A stretch of 64,000 nucleotides of DNA from Clostridia bacterium (GCA_017619735.1 JAFZRT010000012.1:1-64000), one strand, 5' to 3'. Counted from the stretch's first letter, positions 13,435 through 23,020 are shown. Translations and numbers: made by a program. Notes: generated from the letters alone by a model not told the origin.

Positions 13435-13806
13435 TCAGTCGACCATCTCGATAGGCGCTTCGGGAGCGTTCCTCTTGACGGAATCGATGCCGTTGAGGCA
13501 GCTCTTCATGGCCTTGTAGCCCTCGGATACCGCGACGATCTGGCCGTTCCTGGCCTTCAGACGGAAGCGGATCTCGCCTGCCTTATCGGTGTAGACCTCG
13601 AACTTGGGGTTCTTCTTGACCTCGTAGCCCTCCACGGTCTGATCCTCGATGGGAGCGATGACGGAGTTCCTCATAACGCTTGCGATGCCCTTGCGGCAGG
13701 ACGCCTCGGCCTTGTAGACCTCGGAAGTGGCAATGACCTCGCCGTTGGTGGCCTTAAGATCGAACTTGATGCCGGTCTTGGTCTTCTTGATTAAAAACTT
13801 ACCCAT
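13435..13806 (-). CDS. DUF1508 (YegP-family) tandem-repeat protein
   Basis: This 123-residue protein consists of two YegP repeats of about 50-60 residues. The first runs from GIKFDLKATNGEVIATSEVY to SCRKGIASV and the second from EIRFRLKARNGQIVAVSEGY to SCLNGIDSV. Each gives a beta-alpha-beta unit with the conserved N-G-x-V/I-I/V-A-x-S core. The biochemical role of the family is not known. AGGAGG stands seven bases before the ATG, and a terminator follows, so it is a single-gene unit. Confidence 0.9.
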   Translation of the reverse strand: MGKFLIKKTKTGIKFDLKATNGEVIATSEVYKAEASCRKGIASVMRNSVIAPIEDQTVEGYEVKKNPKFEVYTDKAGEIRFRLKARNGQIVAVSEGYKAMKSCLNGIDSVKRNAPEAPIEMVD

Positions 13807-13973
13807 AACAAAGTCCTCCTGTTAAGTGGTTCGTACTTAATATACAACATTATTCTCCCGTTTTCAAGTGCTCATTGTCATTTTTGCAAAAAAACTTGCG
13901 TGCGCGCGCCGTCTTGACCGGACGATTTCCTTATGATATCATTACATATATTCCATTTCGGAGGTGTATCGAG

Positions 13974-14936
13974 ATGCTGATCTTGGCAATCAGTCCGTTT
14001 TTTAATTGGCTAATGGACATTTTGAGGGCCATCGCCGCCGTCAGGACGCCGCTTTGGGACGGCATTATGAACGCGATATCCATGCTCGGTCAGGAGACGG
14101 CGTTCATCGTTATAGGTATGATAGTGCTCTGGTGCGTCGACAAGAAGTTCGGTTACCGCTTCCTGTTCATGTACATTGCCGGAGCGGCCGTCAACCAGTT
14201 CCTGAAGGCGATATTCATGATCCCCCGCCCCTGGGTGCTGGATCCCGATTTCAAGATCGTCGAGGCCGCAAGGGCCGACGCCACCGGCTATTCCTTCCCC
14301 TCCGGACACACGCAGTCGGCCGTGCTCATGTACGGCGGCATTGCGCAGCGCATTAAGAAGGGCTGGGCGTACGCCGCAGCCGCGGTGCTGGCGCTGCTCG
14401 TAGCTTTTTCCCGCATGTATCTTGGCGTGCACACTCTGCTCGACGTGGGCGTCTCCCTCGTTACGGGCCTGCTCATAATCATTCTCTGCAGCGCGCTGTT
14501 CGATCGGATCGGAGACGGCTTGAAGCCCTACGCCATAGCGTCCGGCATAGTCGCCGCGGTATCGCTCGGGCTCATCGTGTTCATTATGACCTACTGCAGG
14601 GCGAAGGGCGGCCCCGACGCGACGCAGGTAAAGGACGCGTGCGTGCTCTTCGGCACCGCGTTCGGCCTCTTCGCGGGCAGCTGTATAGAAAAGCGCTTCG
14701 TGAACTTCAGCGTCTCCGCCCGCTGGTGGGTGCAGATAATAAAGGTCGTGCTCGGCATCGCAGTTATACTCGGCCTCAGGATCGGCCTGAAGCCCCTGCT
14801 CGGCGCCGTCTCCTCCTCCCCGCTCATGGACTGCGTCAGGTATTTCATAATGAGCTTCGTCGCGATAGCCGTGTATCCCCTGCTGTTCAAGCCCCTGTCG
14901 AAGCTGGGACGTAAGAAGGAAGCGGCTGAAGCATGA
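13974..14936 (+). CDS. PAP2-family membrane phosphatase
   Basis: This 320-residue integral membrane protein is of the type 2 phosphatidic acid phosphatase superfamily, which removes phosphate from lipid phosphates such as undecaprenyl pyrophosphate or phosphatidate. All three active-site motifs are visible: K-x6-RP in KAIFMIPRPW, PSGHTQSA, and SRMYLGVHTLLDV with the catalytic His. Several hydrophobic segments continue after the core. GGAGGTG precedes the ATG at 13974; the 33 open codons upstream have no site. Its last four bases overlap the corA start (ATGA), so the two are coupled. The lipid substrate cannot be told. Confidence 0.92.
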   Translation: MLILAISPFFNWLMDILRAIAAVRTPLWDGIMNAISMLGQETAFIVIGMIVLWCVDKKFGYRFLFMYIAGAAVNQFLKAIFMIPRPWVLDPDFKIVEAARADATGYSFPSGHTQSAVLMYGGIAQRIKKGWAYAAAAVLALLVAFSRMYLGVHTLLDVGVSLVTGLLIIILCSALFDRIGDGLKPYAIASGIVAAVSLGLIVFIMTYCRAKGGPDATQVKDACVLFGTAFGLFAGSCIEKRFVNFSVSARWWVQIIKVVLGIAVILGLRIGLKPLLGAVSSSPLMDCVRYFIMSFVAIAVYPLLFKPLSKLGRKKEAAEA

Positions 14937-15853
14937 AGTGCTGGCTCATAAACGAAAAGCTCACCCCCTGCGGTAAGGAGCAGCTGTCAAGCGGCGGCGC
15001 GCAGTACGCGGCCGTGCTCTCGACCGAGGAGTGGCGTAGCGAAAGGGATCATTTCGGCATGGTGATCGACATGGAGTCTGAGCTGTTCGACCGCCGCGAG
15101 ACGAAGGCGATAGTCGGCCTCGACTCACTGACGGGCAGCTTCCTCATTCCCGACAGGCAGGATATCTCCGGCAAGGAGCACGCGTTCTCCTTCGCGCTCG
15201 ATGAAAAGGGCATCGTCATTATCGACGACGAGGGTTACGCCGAAAAGCTCGTCGAGGATATCGGCCGCACCAAGAAATGGCGTCTGCCGAGCCTCGAACG
15301 CTTTATCTACGACCTTCTGGAATCGACCATTTCGCAGGATCTGTACCTGCTCAATTCCGTGGAAAAGCGCCTCGACGCCGCCGAGAAGCAGATACTTGCC
15401 GGCGAATACGAGGAGTTCCCCGCGGAGCTCAACGACATAAGGGGCGATCTTTTGGATCTGCGCCTGCATTACGAGCAGCTGCTCGATCTGGGGCAGGAGC
15501 TCGAGGAGAACGAAAACGAGTTCTTCAAGGAGGAAAACCTCCGCTACTTCCGCCTTTTCACCGACCGCGTGTCCCGCATGAAGGACAGCGTCACGGGCCT
15601 GCGCGATTACGTAGCGCAGCTGAGGGAGCTCGTCCAGTCTCAGCTGACCGTCAAGCAGAACAAGATAATGACCATACTCACGGTCGTGACGTCGATATTC
15701 CTGCCGCTGACGCTGATAGCCGGCTGGTACGGCATGAACTTCAAATACATGCCCGAGTTCGACAAGCCCTACGCCTACCCCATCGTGATAGGCGTCTGCG
15801 CCGCGATAGTGGTCGGCTGCCTCATCTGGTTCAAAAAGAAAAAATGGATGTGA
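14933..15853 (+). CDS. corA: CorA-family divalent cation transporter
   Basis: This 306-residue protein has a large cytoplasmic N-terminal domain with long helices (residues 110-240), followed by two transmembrane segments at the very C-terminus. The CorA signature YGMNF is at 266-270 between them, and the protein ends in a basic tail (KKKKWM). It is expected to form a pentameric magnesium or cobalt channel in the cell membrane. It is translationally coupled to the PAP2 gene. The N-terminal domain is shorter and more divergent than E. coli CorA, as is common in Clostridia. Confidence 0.92.
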   Translation: MKCWLINEKLTPCGKEQLSSGGAQYAAVLSTEEWRSERDHFGMVIDMESELFDRRETKAIVGLDSLTGSFLIPDRQDISGKEHAFSFALDEKGIVIIDDEGYAEKLVEDIGRTKKWRLPSLERFIYDLLESTISQDLYLLNSVEKRLDAAEKQILAGEYEEFPAELNDIRGDLLDLRLHYEQLLDLGQELEENENEFFKEENLRYFRLFTDRVSRMKDSVTGLRDYVAQLRELVQSQLTVKQNKIMTILTVVTSIFLPLTLIAGWYGMNFKYMPEFDKPYAYPIVIGVCAAIVVGCLIWFKKKKWM

Positions 15854-15860
15854 AAGGCAT

Positions 15861-15893
15861 AAAAAAAGCTGTGCGGCGCACAGCTTTTTTGTT
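15861..15893 (+). terminator. Terminator after corA
   Basis: AAAAAGCTGTGCG and CGCACAGCTTTTTT pair with almost no loop; it can work for corA and, on the other strand, for galM. Confidence 0.8.
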
Positions 15894-15899
15894 ATTTCA

Positions 15900-16898
15900 T
15901 CAGCGGACGGCGAGCTCGTATTCCGTGACCTCTTTGAACCTCTCCCCCGCGCGCAGCAGCGTCGTCGGGAATTGCGGCCTGTTCGGACTGTCGGGGAAAT
16001 GCTGGGTCTCGAGGCATACGGCGCCGTTCCTCAGCTGCTTCGCCCCGCCCTTGAGATGCGGCGCTGAGTCCATATCGAGGAAGCCCGCCGTGTAGACGTG
16101 CACCGTCGGCTGAGTCGTGCGGCAGATGAGCGCCGCGCCCGTCTCCGGCGAATAGAGCTCCGCCGCGAGGCGCATGCTCCCGTCCGCGCCGGTTATTGAA
16201 AAGCTGTGGTCGAGGCCGCGTGTAGCGGAAAGCCGCTCGTCCTTCAGCGCGGTGCTCAGCTCCCTCGGCCAGACGAAGTCGAACTCGGTGCCCGCGGTCG
16301 GCAGGAGCCGCCCCGTCGGTATGAGGCCGGCCGCCGTCTCCGCATACCTGTCTGCGTTGACGCGCAGATAATGCCCGCCGACGTCTCCCCCGCCGTTCAG
16401 GTTGAAATAGCTGTGGTTCGTGAGGTTAAGCACGGTGTCCGCGTCGGTCTCCGCCTCGAAGGTCAGGCGCAGCGCGGAGCCCGCGAGCTCATACAGCGCG
16501 CTCACCCGGAGCGTTCCCGGGAAGCCCTCATCCCCGTCGGGGCTCGCGAGGGTGAAGCGGACGCCGTTTTCCGTTTTCTCCGCGTGCCAGAGCCGCCTGC
16601 CGAACCCGCCGTGCAGATGGTTCGCGCCGTCGTTCTTTTCGAGGAGGTATTCCCTGCCGCCGAGCGTGAAGCGCGCGCCGCCGATCCTGCCGGCATACCT
16701 GCCGACGACGGCTCCCAGGGAGCTGCTGCCCGCGGCGTATCCCGCCGCGTCGCCGTAGCAGAGCACCGTGTTAACGCCGCCGGCGGAAAGCTCCGTCAGC
16801 GCCGCGCCGTAGTCGGTGACGCCGGCCCTTATCACCCCGTTGTCGAGCGTGAAAAGTCTTGCTCCGGGGCCGAATGCTTTTTCGAATATATTTGTCAT
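15900..16898 (-). CDS. galM: Aldose 1-epimerase (galactose mutarotase)
   Basis: This 332-residue cytoplasmic enzyme interconverts alpha and beta anomers of galactose or glucose. Diagnostic segments are YAGRIGGARF, GANHLHGGFGRRLW, LTNHSYFNLNGG with the catalytic His, and CLETQHFPDSPN with the catalytic Glu near the C-terminus. The start at 16898 fits the family length; 50 more codons are open upstream but lie over the promoter. No ribosome binding site is seen, because a perfect TATAAT stands only six bases before the ATG, which suggests a leaderless transcript. The neighbour on the other side is divergent. Confidence 0.92.
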   Translation of the reverse strand: MTNIFEKAFGPGARLFTLDNGVIRAGVTDYGAALTELSAGGVNTVLCYGDAAGYAAGSSSLGAVVGRYAGRIGGARFTLGGREYLLEKNDGANHLHGGFGRRLWHAEKTENGVRFTLASPDGDEGFPGTLRVSALYELAGSALRLTFEAETDADTVLNLTNHSYFNLNGGGDVGGHYLRVNADRYAETAAGLIPTGRLLPTAGTEFDFVWPRELSTALKDERLSATRGLDHSFSITGADGSMRLAAELYSPETGAALICRTTQPTVHVYTAGFLDMDSAPHLKGGAKQLRNGAVCLETQHFPDSPNRPQFPTTLLRAGERFKEVTEYELAVR

Positions 16899-16904
16899 AC
16901 TGGC

Positions 16905-16933
16905 ATTATAGCACACGAAACGGCATTTGAAAA
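16905..16933 (-). promoter_or_regulatory. galM promoter, apparently leaderless
   Basis: On the minus strand TTTTCA (16928-16933), 17 bases, TATAAT (16905-16910), then six bases and the ATG. A start seven bases beyond the -10 would coincide with the initiation codon. Confidence 0.6.
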
Positions 16934-17008
16934 GCCGGAGCGGAAAAGCCTCGGCAAAGCGCCGACTTTTTCCCGTAAAAACAGCCGAAAAGCCGTATCT
17001 CGCACCGT

Positions 17009-17038
17009 TTGACACGGGCGGCGGCGAAATGCTATAAT
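17009..17038 (+). promoter_or_regulatory. Promoter of the Na/Ca exchanger gene
   Basis: A perfect TTGACA (17009-17014), 18 bases, then a perfect TATAAT (17033-17038), 33 bases before the ATG. Confidence 0.8.
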
Positions 17039-17071
17039 TCATTATCATTTTTGATTTCGGAAGGTATTATC

Positions 17072-18079
17072 ATGCTCGAATTCGTCTCGACCTGGGCCAA
17101 CGGCCGCTTCGGCCTCGCCGGCTCCATAGTGCTGTTCGTGATCGGCTTTGCCTCTCTCATAAAGGGCGGCGACTGGTTCGTCGACGGCTCCGTCGGCATC
17201 GCCAAGAAGTTCCGCATTCCCGAACTGCTCATCGGCGCGACCGTCGTCTCGATAGGCACCACCCTGCCCGAGGTGATGGTCTCCGCGACCTCCGCCGCGA
17301 AGGGCATCAGCTCCATCGCGTACGGCAACGCCATCGGCTCCGTCATCTGCAACACGGCGCTGATCGCGGCAATCACCGTTGCGATACGCCCCGCCGCCGT
17401 CAACAGGAAGGCGCTGACTCTGCCCGTCGTCTGCTTCTTCATAGCGGCGGTATTCTACGCGGGCGTCGCGTATTTCGCGGGCGAGTTCTCCCGCCCCGTC
17501 GGCGTAATACTGCTCGCCATGTTCGTTGTCTACATGGTCATCACCGTGCTCCACGCCAAGAAGCATCCCGACGAGGCGGAGGCCGAAGAGGGCTCCGACA
17601 AGGAGCTCGGCCTCGGCAAGAGCGTGCTGTTCATAATCCTCGGCGCGGCGCTCATCGCGATAGGCGCTAACTTCCTCGTCGACAACGGCACCATAATCGC
17701 GCGGAGCTTCGGCGTGCCGGAGACCGTTATCGCGCTGACCTTCGTGGCGCTCGGCACCAGCCTGCCCGAGCTCGTCACCGCCATCACCTCCCTCGTGAAG
17801 GGCCACGGCGCGCTGTCGCTGGGCAACGTCATAGGCGCCAACATATTCAACCTCGTGCTCGTGTCCGGCATGGCCATCACGATAAAGCCCTTCGCCGTGC
17901 CCGCGGAGAAGCTCATAGGCGGCATGAACGCATCCCTCGTGATCGACATTCCCGTAATGATGGGCGTCATGGCGCTACTCACTCTGCCCGCGGTGTTCTC
18001 CGGCAGACTCAAGCGCTGGCAGGGCGTGCTCCTGCTCGCGATATACGCCGGATTCGTCGTGTTCCAGTTCGTCGGATAA
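17072..18079 (+). CDS. Calcium/sodium antiporter (CaCA superfamily)
   Basis: This 335-residue inner-membrane protein exchanges sodium for calcium. It has the inverted two-repeat design of the YrbG-like branch: repeat one holds GTTLPEVMVS and GNAIGSVICN, repeat two GTSLPELVTA and GNVIGANIFN. About ten hydrophobic segments are present, with a short acidic loop (DEAEAEEGSDKE) between the halves. The ATG at 17072 follows GGAAGG; an upstream GTG-free open stretch overlaps the promoter. It is a single-gene unit. Ion specificity is inferred from the two acidic motifs. Confidence 0.93.
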   Translation: MLEFVSTWANGRFGLAGSIVLFVIGFASLIKGGDWFVDGSVGIAKKFRIPELLIGATVVSIGTTLPEVMVSATSAAKGISSIAYGNAIGSVICNTALIAAITVAIRPAAVNRKALTLPVVCFFIAAVFYAGVAYFAGEFSRPVGVILLAMFVVYMVITVLHAKKHPDEAEAEEGSDKELGLGKSVLFIILGAALIAIGANFLVDNGTIIARSFGVPETVIALTFVALGTSLPELVTAITSLVKGHGALSLGNVIGANIFNLVLVSGMAITIKPFAVPAEKLIGGMNASLVIDIPVMMGVMALLTLPAVFSGRLKRWQGVLLLAIYAGFVVFQFVG

Positions 18080-18115
18080 CGGGTGGAACGCCGATAATAT
18101 AATCTCAAAAAAGTC

Positions 18116-18144
18116 TTGTATTGTTTGAGAATACGGAGTAAAAT
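18116..18144 (+). promoter_or_regulatory. typA promoter
   Basis: TTGTAT (18116-18121), 17 bases, TAAAAT (18139-18144), 36 bases before the ATG. Confidence 0.55.
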
Positions 18145-18180
18145 ACCTCTTTGTGGAAAAACCGCAGAAGAGGTATTTTT

Positions 18181-20022
18181 ATGAATGAAAAGATAAGGAA
18201 CATCGCGATAATCGCTCATGTCGACCACGGCAAGACCACCCTCGTCGATCAGCTCCTCCGCCAGAGCGGCGTATTCCGCTCCAACGAGGCGGTGCAGGAC
18301 AGGGTCATGGACTCCAACGACATCGAGCGCGAGCGCGGTATAACGATACTGTCCAAAAACACGGCGGTCAATTATAAGGATTACCGCATCAACATCGTCG
18401 ACACTCCCGGCCACGCGGATTTCGGCGGAGAGGTCGAGCGCATACTGAAGATGGTCGACGGCGTGCTCCTCATGGTCGACGCCTTTGAGGGCTGCATGCC
18501 CCAGACGAGGTTCGTGCTCCGCAAGGCGCTCGAGCTCAAGAAGGTCCCCGTCGTCGTCATCAACAAGATCGACCGCCCCGGCGCACGCCCCTACGAGGTC
18601 GCCGACGAGACGCTTTCGCTCTTCATCGAGCTCGGCGCGGACGACGATCAGCTTGAGTTCCCCATAGTCTACGCCTCCGCGAGGGACGGCGTATCCGGCC
18701 TCGATCCCAACGATCTCTCGCCCGATATGCAGCCGCTGTTCGACACGATAATCTCGGCAGTGCCCGCCCCCTCCTGCGACGAGGCGCTGCCCCTGCAGGT
18801 GCTCATCTCCGCCATCGACTACGACGATTACGTCGGCCGCATAGGCATCGGCCGCGTCGAGCGCGGCGTCGCGAAGAAGAACCTGCCCGTATGCGTGGGC
18901 GTTCCCGGCTCCGGCTCCCGTCCCGCGAAGCTGACGAAGCTCTACCGTTTCGAGGGGCTTCGCCGCACCGAGGCGGACTCCGTCGCGGCGGGCGACATCA
19001 TCGCCGTTGCGGGCGTAGCCGAGCTCTCCATCGGCGAGACCATCTGCGACGCGAACGTTTTCGATCCCCTGCCCTTCGTGCATATCGACGAGCCGACGCT
19101 CTCCATGTATTTCATGGTCAACACCTCCCCCTTCGCGGGCAAGGAGGGCAAGTACGTCACCAGCCGCAACCTGCGCGAGCGGCTTTATAAGGAGGTCCAG
19201 ACCAACGTCGCACTGCGCGTGGAGGACACCGACTCCACCGAGGCGTTCAAGGTCTCCGGCCGCGGCGAGCTGCATCTTTCCATACTGATCGAGACCATGC
19301 GCCGTCAGGGCTATGAGTTCGCGGTCTCGCGCCCCAAGGTCATAATGAAGCACGACCAGTACGGCCGTCTCATGGAGCCCATGGAGGAGCTGACGATCGA
19401 CGTGCCCGCGGAGTACATGGGCCCGGTCATGGAGGGCCTCGGCCGCAGGAAGGCCGTCCTCTCCAACATGATCAACGACAACGGCGGCGGCGTGCGCCTG
19501 ATATTCGACATACCCGCGCGCGGCCTCATGGGATACCGCTCCGAGCTTTTGACCGACACCCGCGGCAACGGCGTTATGAGCCACATTTTCAAGGGATACG
19601 CCCCCTACTCCGGCGACATCGAGGAGCGCCTCACCGGCTCCCTCATCGCCTCCGAGACAGGCGACACCAACGCTTACGGCCTTTTCAACACGCAGGACCG
19701 CGGCCGCATGTTCGTGACGGCGGGCGTCCCCGTATACGAGGGGCAGATAGTCGGCGAGTGCGCGAGGAACGAGGATATCACCATCAACGTCTGCAAGAAG
19801 AAGCACATGACGAACACCCGCGCCTCCGGCTCCGACGAGGCGCTGCGCCTGACCCCGCCCGTCATATTCTCGCTCGAGCAGTGTCTTGAGTTCATCAGGG
19901 ACGACGAGCTCGTCGAGATCACGCCCAAGTCGATAAGGATGCGCAAGCGCTTCCTGTCGAAGGATCAGCGCGTGAAGGACTTCAATCGCCGCATGGCCGA
20001 GAAGGCGACCGTCGAGGAATAA
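18181..20022 (+). CDS. typA: Ribosome-associated GTPase TypA/BipA
   Basis: This 613-residue translational GTPase binds the ribosome and helps 50S assembly and stress adaptation. The G motifs are complete: AHVDHGKTT (G1, residues 12-20), RGITI (G2), DTPGHADF (G3), NKID (G4). EF-G-like domains follow, and the BipA-specific C-terminal domain begins around residue 480 and ends with [27 protein letters not shown] precedes the ATG at 18181. The gene stands alone with its own promoter and terminator. Confidence 0.97.
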   Translation: MNEKIRNIAIIAHVDHGKTTLVDQLLRQSGVFRSNEAVQDRVMDSNDIERERGITILSKNTAVNYKDYRINIVDTPGHADFGGEVERILKMVDGVLLMVDAFEGCMPQTRFVLRKALELKKVPVVVINKIDRPGARPYEVADETLSLFIELGADDDQLEFPIVYASARDGVSGLDPNDLSPDMQPLFDTIISAVPAPSCDEALPLQVLISAIDYDDYVGRIGIGRVERGVAKKNLPVCVGVPGSGSRPAKLTKLYRFEGLRRTEADSVAAGDIIAVAGVAELSIGETICDANVFDPLPFVHIDEPTLSMYFMVNTSPFAGKEGKYVTSRNLRERLYKEVQTNVALRVEDTDSTEAFKVSGRGELHLSILIETMRRQGYEFAVSRPKVIMKHDQYGRLMEPMEELTIDVPAEYMGPVMEGLGRRKAVLSNMINDNGGGVRLIFDIPARGLMGYRSELLTDTRGNGVMSHIFKGYAPYSGDIEERLTGSLIASETGDTNAYGLFNTQDRGRMFVTAGVPVYEGQIVGECARNEDITINVCKKKHMTNTRASGSDEALRLTPPVIFSLEQCLEFIRDDELVEITPKSIRMRKRFLSKDQRVKDFNRRMAEKATVEE

Positions 20023-20031
20023 CGAAAACAT

Positions 20032-20062
20032 GGCCGGGAGCTTGCCTCCCGGCTTTTTCGCA
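20032..20062 (+). terminator. typA terminator
   Basis: GCCGGGAG and CTCCCGGC enclose a short loop and are followed by TTTTTCGC. Confidence 0.8.
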
Positions 20063-20134
20063 CCTTTTTTCCTGCGCAAGCATAGTTTTTACGGACGCGG
20101 ATCAACTTTTTTCACATCGGACGGCCTTCCGCTC

Positions 20135-20163
20135 TTGATTGCGGGGCCGCGGTCTGTTATAGT
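20135..20163 (+). promoter_or_regulatory. cysE promoter
   Basis: TTGATT (20135-20140), 17 bases, TATAGT (20158-20163), 21 bases before the ATG. No T-box or S-box element fits in this short leader. Confidence 0.6.
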
Positions 20164-20184
20164 ATTTCAAAAATCAAGGAGCTC

Positions 20185-21153
20185 ATGATGGGATCTGACA
20201 ATACGAACGGAACAAAGGCCGCCTTCGAGAGCGAGCTTCGCGAGGTCGAGGAGCACATACTCGACGACTACGGCCTGGAGCGCGTCATAGACCGGCTGGA
20301 GCCCTACACCCAGCCCGACGGGAACGTCATCCGGGAGCTTATCGAAAAGCTCCTGCGCGTGGTGTTCCCCGGGTATTTCAACGACCGCACCTACCGCATC
20401 TACAACCTCAAGAACAGCGTTTCGAACCTCGTCGAGGATATCGCCTTCCATTTGAGCGGGCAGATCGCGACGGCGCTCCGCTGCGGCGAGCAGCCGACGG
20501 AGGAGGGCGGCGAGCGGGCTCGGGCAGAGCGCATAACCGCCGAGTTCCTCAGCCGCATACCCGCGATACGCGCGCTCGTCGACACGGATCTTTCCGCCGC
20601 CTTCGACGGGGATCCCTCCGCCGCCAGCCGCGAGGAGATAATCATCGCCTACCCCGGCCTCTACGCCACCGCGGTAAGCCGCCTCGCGCACGAGCTGTTC
20701 ACGCTCGGCGTGCCGCTCATACCCCGCATAATGACCGAGTATGCGCACAGCCGCACGGGTATCGACATACACCCCGGCGCGACGATAGGCAAATACTTCT
20801 TCATCGACCACGGCACGGGCGTCGTGATAGGCGAAACGACGGTCATAGGCGACGGAGTGCGCCTGTATCAGGGCGTCACGATTGGCGCGATATCGACCCG
20901 TCTGGGGCACCGCCTGCGCGGGCAGAAGCGCCACCCGACCATAGAGGACAACGTCACGATTTACGCCGGCGCGTCCATACTGGGCGGCGACACGGTGATC
21001 GGGCACGATTCGATAATCGGCTCCAACGCGTTCATTACCCGCTCCATCGCCCCGGGCACGAGGGTGAGCATAAAGAATCAGGAGCTCGTTTTCAAGAGCG
21101 GCAAGGGTTATGTCGCCCCTGAGGAGGCGCCCGTCTGGTTCTACGTTATCTGA
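20185..21153 (+). CDS. cysE: Serine O-acetyltransferase
   Basis: This 322-residue enzyme makes O-acetylserine from serine and acetyl-CoA, the first step of cysteine synthesis. A helical N-terminal domain of about 170 residues is followed by the left-handed beta-helix: TGIDIHPGATIGKYFFIDHG with the catalytic His-Asp pair, then VVIGETTVIGDGVRLYQGVT. The protein is longer than E. coli CysE (273) and resembles the EpsC-type enzymes of Clostridia and Bacteroidota. It does not end in the usual Ile C-terminal peptide context other than FYVI, which could still dock into CysK. cysK follows 32 bases later, so both steps are in one operon. Confidence 0.94.
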   Translation: MMGSDNTNGTKAAFESELREVEEHILDDYGLERVIDRLEPYTQPDGNVIRELIEKLLRVVFPGYFNDRTYRIYNLKNSVSNLVEDIAFHLSGQIATALRCGEQPTEEGGERARAERITAEFLSRIPAIRALVDTDLSAAFDGDPSAASREEIIIAYPGLYATAVSRLAHELFTLGVPLIPRIMTEYAHSRTGIDIHPGATIGKYFFIDHGTGVVIGETTVIGDGVRLYQGVTIGAISTRLGHRLRGQKRHPTIEDNVTIYAGASILGGDTVIGHDSIIGSNAFITRSIAPGTRVSIKNQELVFKSGKGYVAPEEAPVWFYVI

Positions 21154-21185
21154 ACGACACGGCTTAAGCCGGGAAAGGTGTTTTT

Positions 21186-22118
21186 ATGGCAAGGATATTC
21201 TCTTCCGCCGACGAGCTCATCGGCCGTACGCCGATGCTGGAGCTCACAAGGACCGAAAAAGCCGAGGAGCTCTCCGCGAGGCTCTTCGCGAAGCTCGAAT
21301 ACTTCAACCCCGCGGGCAGCGCGAAGGACCGCGTCGCCCTCAGCATGATAAACGATGCGGAAAGGTCGGGCAAGCTCCGCCCCGGCTCCGTGATAATCGA
21401 GCCGACCTCCGGCAACACGGGCATCGGGCTTGCGTTCATCGCCGCTCTGCGCGGATACAGGTCCATTATCGTGATGCCCGAGACCATGAGCCAGGAGCGC
21501 CGCCGCATGATACAGGCGTACGGCGCGGAGATAGTGCTTACCGACGGCAGGAAGGGCATGAAGGGCGCCATCGACAAGGCGGAGGAGCTGGCGAAGGAGA
21601 TCGACGGCAGCTTCATCCCCGCGCAGTTCGACAACCCCGCAAATCCCGCCGCCCATTTCTACGGCACCGGCCCCGAGATATACGAGGACATGGGCGGCCG
21701 TATCGACATATTCGTCGCGGGGATAGGCACGGGCGGCACGATAACGGGCGTCGGCGAGTATCTCAAGAGCCGCGATCCCTCCGTCTGCGTGGTCGGCGTG
21801 GAGCCGGCCTCCTCCCCCGTGCTCACCTCCGGCAAGGCCGGCCCGCACGGCATACAGGGCATCGGCGCGGGCTTCGTGCCGAAGGTGCTGAAAAGCTCCG
21901 TGCTGGACGGCGTCATCCCCGTCAGCGACGAAGACGCTTTCGAGACGGCGCGCCTCATCGCCTGCCGGGACGGCGTATTCGTCGGCATATCCTCCGGCGC
22001 GGCCGCATGGGCGGCGATTTCCCTAGCCAAAAGGCACGAGAACTCCGGCAAGAACATAGTCGTGCTCCTTCCCGACGGCGGCTCGAGATACCTCTCCACC
22101 GCCCTGTTCGAGGACTGA
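21186..22118 (+). CDS. cysK: Cysteine synthase A (O-acetylserine sulfhydrylase)
   Basis: This 310-residue PLP enzyme converts O-acetylserine and sulfide into cysteine. The PLP lysine is in NPAGSAKDR, the substrate loop is TSGNTGIG, and the phosphate-binding glycine loop is GIGTGGTITGVG. Length and motifs are those of CysK rather than cystathionine beta-synthase, with no CBS domains. GGGAAAGG precedes the ATG. It is second in the cysE-cysK operon and is followed by a terminator. Confidence 0.96.
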   Translation: MARIFSSADELIGRTPMLELTRTEKAEELSARLFAKLEYFNPAGSAKDRVALSMINDAERSGKLRPGSVIIEPTSGNTGIGLAFIAALRGYRSIIVMPETMSQERRRMIQAYGAEIVLTDGRKGMKGAIDKAEELAKEIDGSFIPAQFDNPANPAAHFYGTGPEIYEDMGGRIDIFVAGIGTGGTITGVGEYLKSRDPSVCVVGVEPASSPVLTSGKAGPHGIQGIGAGFVPKVLKSSVLDGVIPVSDEDAFETARLIACRDGVFVGISSGAAAWAAISLAKRHENSGKNIVVLLPDGGSRYLSTALFED

Positions 22119-22135
22119 GAACGTCGCATCGCATC

Positions 22136-22166
22136 CAAAAAGCTCCCTTTGTGGAGCTTTTTTGTG
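22136..22166 (+). terminator. cysK terminator
   Basis: AAAAAGCTCC and GGAGCTTTTTT form a stem around CTTTGT and end in a T run. Confidence 0.8.
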
Positions 22167-22227
22167 AATAATCTGTAAAAGCTGCCCCGTCCCGCCCCCG
22201 CGGGGAGGCCGCTCCGCCCGCGCGAGC

Positions 22228-22256
22228 TTGATTCGCACATATGTTTCTGTTATAAT
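22228..22256 (+). promoter_or_regulatory. tcdA promoter
   Basis: TTGATT (22228-22233), 17 bases, perfect TATAAT (22251-22256), 35 bases before the ATG. Confidence 0.7.
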
Positions 22257-22291
22257 ATATGTGTAGAAAAATCCCCTTACGGAGCCGAAAA

Positions 22292-23020
22292 ATGAAGGAA
22301 AGCTTTTATCGCACGGCAATGCTGCTGGGCGAAGACGCAGAAGAGATACTCGGCGGCGCCCACGCGGCGGTGTTCGGAGCGGGCGGAGTCGGCGGACACG
22401 CCTGCGACGCTCTCGCGCGGTGCGGGGTCGGCCGCATTACCGTGGTCGACTGCGCCAGGGTCAAGCCGAGCAACCTTAACCGTCAGGTCTGCGCCGAGAA
22501 GGCGACCGTCGGCATGGACAAGACCGAGGCCATGAAGCGGCATATCGAGGCGGTCTCCGACTGCGCGGTCACCGCGGTCAGCGCCTTTGTCACGGCCGAG
22601 AACGCGGCCGAGCTGATTCCCGCGGACGCCGACGTCGTGATCGACGCCGTGGACAACGTGACGGCGAAGCTCGCGTTAATCGCCGAATGCATACGCCGCG
22701 GGATACCCGTGCTCTCCTCCATGGGCGCGGGGAACCGGCTCGACCCGACCGCGGTGCGGCTCGCCGATATCTACAAGACCACGACCGACCCTCTGGCCCG
22801 CGTCATGCGGCGCGAGCTGAAAAAGCGCGGCGTTAAAAAGCTCACCGTCGCATACTCCGTCGAGGAGCCGAAGGTCCCCGTCATGGAGGCCCCCGATCCC
22901 GATATGAAGCGCAATGCTCCCGCTTCCGTCCCGTTCGTGCCCGCAGTGTTCGGCATAACTCTCGCGGCGGCGGCGGTCGATACCATTCTGAAAAAAAGGA
23001 AGACCGAGAATGAACAATAA
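22292..23020 (+). CDS. tcdA: tRNA threonylcarbamoyladenosine dehydratase (ThiF/E1-like)
   Basis: This 242-residue protein is an E1-like adenylating enzyme of the TcdA group, which cyclises t6A37 in ANN-reading tRNAs at the cost of ATP. The nucleotide-binding motif GAGGVGGHACDALARCGVG and the R of NLNRQ are diagnostic, together with the adenylate loop DAVDNVTAK. As in TcdA, the CxxC zinc motif of ThiF is absent. An ACGGAG site precedes the ATG at 22292; the ORF is open for eleven more codons over the promoter. Its end overlaps the next gene by 11 bases. Other E1-like families cannot be wholly excluded. Confidence 0.88.
   Translation: MKESFYRTAMLLGEDAEEILGGAHAAVFGAGGVGGHACDALARCGVGRITVVDCARVKPSNLNRQVCAEKATVGMDKTEAMKRHIEAVSDCAVTAVSAFVTAENAAELIPADADVVIDAVDNVTAKLALIAECIRRGIPVLSSMGAGNRLDPTAVRLADIYKTTTDPLARVMRRELKKRGVKKLTVAYSVEEPKVPVMEAPDPDMKRNAPASVPFVPAVFGITLAAAAVDTILKKRKTENEQ

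Noticed and set aside
17530..20079. 849-codon open frame on the minus strand opposite the Na/Ca exchanger and typA
   Set aside because: It lies antisense to two clear, well-conserved genes. Its composition is that of a GC-rich shadow frame and it has no ribosome binding site.
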